A stretch of 64,000 bases of DNA from an uncultured Clostridia bacterium (GTDB lineage Bacteria > Bacillota > Clostridia > TANB77 > CAG-508): NCBI GenBank assembly GCA_934157035.1, contig CAKPHG010000002.1:266616-330615 (forward strand), given 5' to 3'. The notes below the pieces were generated by a model that saw only the letters and a list, made by a program, of their open reading frames with translations, searched no databases and was not told the origin of the DNA. The position numbers and the translations under genes were made by a program. This document shows positions 62,103 to 64,000 of the stretch, piece by piece (within the stretch, counting starts at the first letter, position 1; each line of letters opens with the position of its first letter).

Positions 62103-64000
62103 ATGAAAAAAAATAGTAAAAAAATTTTTGAAAGTAATAATATATCTAAAAATTTAAAAAAGAAAAAGACAGATAATCAAAAATTAAAATTAAAAATTGA
62201 AAAAGAAATAAAGAGACAAGACAATGATAAAGAAATAAAAAAGTTAAAGAAAAGAAAACCAATTAACTTTAAAAAAATAAATAGAAAAAATAAAGTAAAA
62301 ACAGAAGTAGTAGGAACTCTTACTAAGAAAAAAAGAATGTGGTGGGAATTAATAATATGTATGATGGTTTTACTTGCTTTAGCTACAAAAATAGGATACA
62401 TACAGTTTGTACAAGGAGAAGAGCTACAAACTAAAGCATATATGCAACAAACATTAGACAGAAGTATAAATCCTAAAAGAGGTACTATATATGATAATAC
62501 AGGAAAAATTGTTTTAGCAGTAAGTTCAACTGTTGAAACAATAACAGTTACACCAGTAAATATAAAAAAAGAAGATAGAGAAAAAATAGCAAGAGCTATG
62601 AGTGATATATTTTCTTTAAACTATGAAACTGTACTAAAAAAAGTTAGCAAAAGAAGTTCATTAGAAACAATTGTAAAAAAAGTAGATAAAGAAAAAGCAG
62701 ATGAACTAAGAAAGTGGATGAATGAAAATAATATAAATTCAGGAATAAATATAGATGAAGATACAAAAAGATATTATCCTTTCAATAATTTAGCATCACA
62801 AGTAATAGGATTTTGTGGAAGCGACAATCAAGGGTTAGATGGAATAGAAGCAATATATGATAATACTCTGAAAGGAACTAAGGGAAAAATTACAAATTTA
62901 AGAGATGCAAGTGGTGGAGATATAGAAAATACAAAAGAAGAATATACTAAAGCAGTAGATGGAGATGACTTAATACTTACGATAGATGCAACTATTCAAG
63001 GAATAGCAGAAAAATATTTAAAAGAAGCATGCATAGACAATAAATGTACAGATGGCGGAAATATAATAGTTATGAATCCAAAAAATGGAGACATTTTAGC
63101 ATTAGCAGGTTATCCAAACTACAATTTAAATGAGCCATACTCACCAAACACAGAAGAATTAAAAAGCGTGTGGGATACACTTTCACAAGCAGATAAAACA
63201 AAGAACATGCAAGCAATGTGGAGAAATAAAGCTGTTTCAGACACTTATGAACCAGGATCTACTTTTAAGTTAGTTACAGCATCAGCTTCATTAGAAGAAA
63301 AAATAGCGCAGGTAGATAAAGCTGGAGAATTTTGTTGTACAGGCGGAATTGAAATTGCAGGAGTAAGAATGAAATGTTGGAGGTATTACAGACCACATGG
63401 TTCAGAAAGCTTAAGGCAAGCCTTAATGAATTCATGCAATCCAGTATTTATAGGACTAGGGCAAAAATTAGGCGTTCACACTTATTATAGTTATTTAGAA
63501 AAATTTGGATTTTTGAGAAAAACAGGAATAGATTTACCAGGAGAAGCGGGAAGTATATTTTTAAAAGAAGAAAAAGTTGGACCAGTAGAACTTGGAACAA
63601 TAGCATTTGGTCAACGTTTTGAAGTAACGCCACTTCAGATGATAACAATGGTATCTACTATTGCAAATGGAGGAACATATATAAAACCTAGAGTAGTAAA
63701 AGCTACTATAAATAGTACGACAGGAGAAAGAAAAGATGTTGAAATAGTAAAAAAAGATAGAGTAATTTCGGAAGAAACTGCAAAAAATGTATTAAGTATG
63801 ATGGAATCTGTTGTAGCAGATGGTACTGGTAGAAATTCACAAGTAAAAGGCTATAGAATAGGAGGAAAAACAGGAACATCAGAAGATGGGGTAAATACAG
63901 GAAAATATGTAACATCATTTATAGGCGTAGCACCAATCTCAGACCCAAGTGTAGCAGTATTAATAACATTGTATAATCCAACAGGAGAAGGAGGTCACCA
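62103..64000 (+). CDS. SpoVD/FtsI-type penicillin-binding protein (3' end outside window)
   Basis: An open frame of more than 630 codons running off the window. ATG at 62103 follows GAGGGATATGTT, a moderate ribosome site. A long Lys-rich cytosolic tail, membrane segment (~81-101, WWELIICMMVLLALATKIGYI), pedestal domain, then a transpeptidase with PGSTFK, SCNPVFIGLGQ and KTGTSED. It resembles the minus-strand PBP at 55366 throughout (for example NxxSGINIDEDxKRYYP, DTYEPGSTFK) but the C-terminus, and so any PASTA domain, cannot be seen. Its dcw position suggests the septal enzyme FtsI/PbpB or SpoVD. Confidence 0.92.
   Translation, partial: MKKNSKKIFESNNISKNLKKKKTDNQKLKLKIEKEIKRQDNDKEIKKLKKRKPINFKKINRKNKVKTEVVGTLTKKKRMWWELIICMMVLLALATKIGYIQFVQGEELQTKAYMQQTLDRSINPKRGTIYDNTGKIVLAVSSTVETITVTPVNIKKEDREKIARAMSDIFSLNYETVLKKVSKRSSLETIVKKVDKEKADELRKWMNENNINSGINIDEDTKRYYPFNNLASQVIGFCGSDNQGLDGIEAIYDNTLKGTKGKITNLRDASGGDIENTKEEYTKAVDGDDLILTIDATIQGIAEKYLKEACIDNKCTDGGNIIVMNPKNGDILALAGYPNYNLNEPYSPNTEELKSVWDTLSQADKTKNMQAMWRNKAVSDTYEPGSTFKLVTASASLEEKIAQVDKAGEFCCTGGIEIAGVRMKCWRYYRPHGSESLRQALMNSCNPVFIGLGQKLGVHTYYSYLEKFGFLRKTGIDLPGEAGSIFLKEEKVGPVELGTIAFGQRFEVTPLQMITMVSTIANGGTYIKPRVVKATINSTTGERKDVEIVKKDRVISEETAKNVLSMMESVVADGTGRNSQVKGYRIGGKTGTSEDGVNTGKYVTSFIGVAPISDPSVAVLITLYNPTGEGGH

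Overview
The window reads as one contig segment of a low-GC, endospore-forming Firmicute, most likely an anaerobic Clostridia-type lineage. The evidence is the very A-rich coding strand, AGA-dominated arginine codons, a Coat-F-type coat protein, SpoIIE, SpoVD-like penicillin-binding proteins, a YabE-like 3D protein, MecA, and Gram-positive wall features (sortase, sortase-type surface proteins, no outer-membrane genes). I cannot name the genus. Almost all genes lie on the + strand. I see no rRNA, tRNA or CRISPR array. The highly expressed genes rpoB and rpoC use CGT arginine codons far more than their neighbours.

Layout. 1-3.5 kb: the 3' end of pcrA, two small proteins (one Coat-F-like), an M23 peptidase, and a convergent mecA. 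3.7-10.1 kb: DUF4321-type protein and radC, then a wall-elongation operon mreB-mreC-mreD-PBP2-minC, with no minD or minE after minC. 10.2-10.9 kb: two translationally coupled uncharacterised genes on the minus strand. 11.3-21.8 kb: two giant surface proteins of 1677 and 1819 aa. Both have signal peptides and SdrD-B/DUF11-like repeats, and both end in C-terminal sorting signals with unusual motifs. The second carries a Cys/Gln pair that looks like an internal-thioester adhesin domain. A lipoprotein and a candidate terminated small RNA follow. 22.9-26.1 kb: two direct copies of an Rpn-type PD-(D/E)XK nuclease gene, both broken by the same frameshift, flanking a minus-strand FGE/C-type-lectin-fold gene. 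26.4-35.6 kb: spoIIE, WG-repeat protein, acpS, tatD, yabE-like gene, exodeoxyribonuclease III, AI-2E-type permease and a small-multidrug-export-type protein. 35.8-38.8 kb: a Tim44-like/SPFH pair resembling the Bacillus YdjH/YdjI envelope-stress proteins, and an orphan gene. 38.9-46.7 kb: rpoB and rpoC with their own promoter and long leaders. 46.8-54.4 kb: gdpP, a small membrane protein, rplI, dnaB, tilS, ftsH. 54.5-59.6 kb: SDR oxidoreductase, a PASTA-containing SpoVD/FtsI-type PBP (minus), rsmA, sortase. 59.7-64 kb: start of a division-and-cell-wall cluster, mraZ-rsmH-ftsL-like-PBP, the last gene running off the window.

Functionally the window is dominated by envelope construction: elongasome, divisome, sporulation peptidoglycan, sortase and its candidate substrates. 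The rest is core transcription, replication and translation machinery. The less ordinary material comprises the paired giant surface proteins, the duplicated nuclease locus, a set of large palindromes placed at stop codons (near 32.9, 36.8 and 49.9 kb, with shorter relatives elsewhere), and several structured leaders, including three 10-bp-spaced repeats that look like a MraZ operator.
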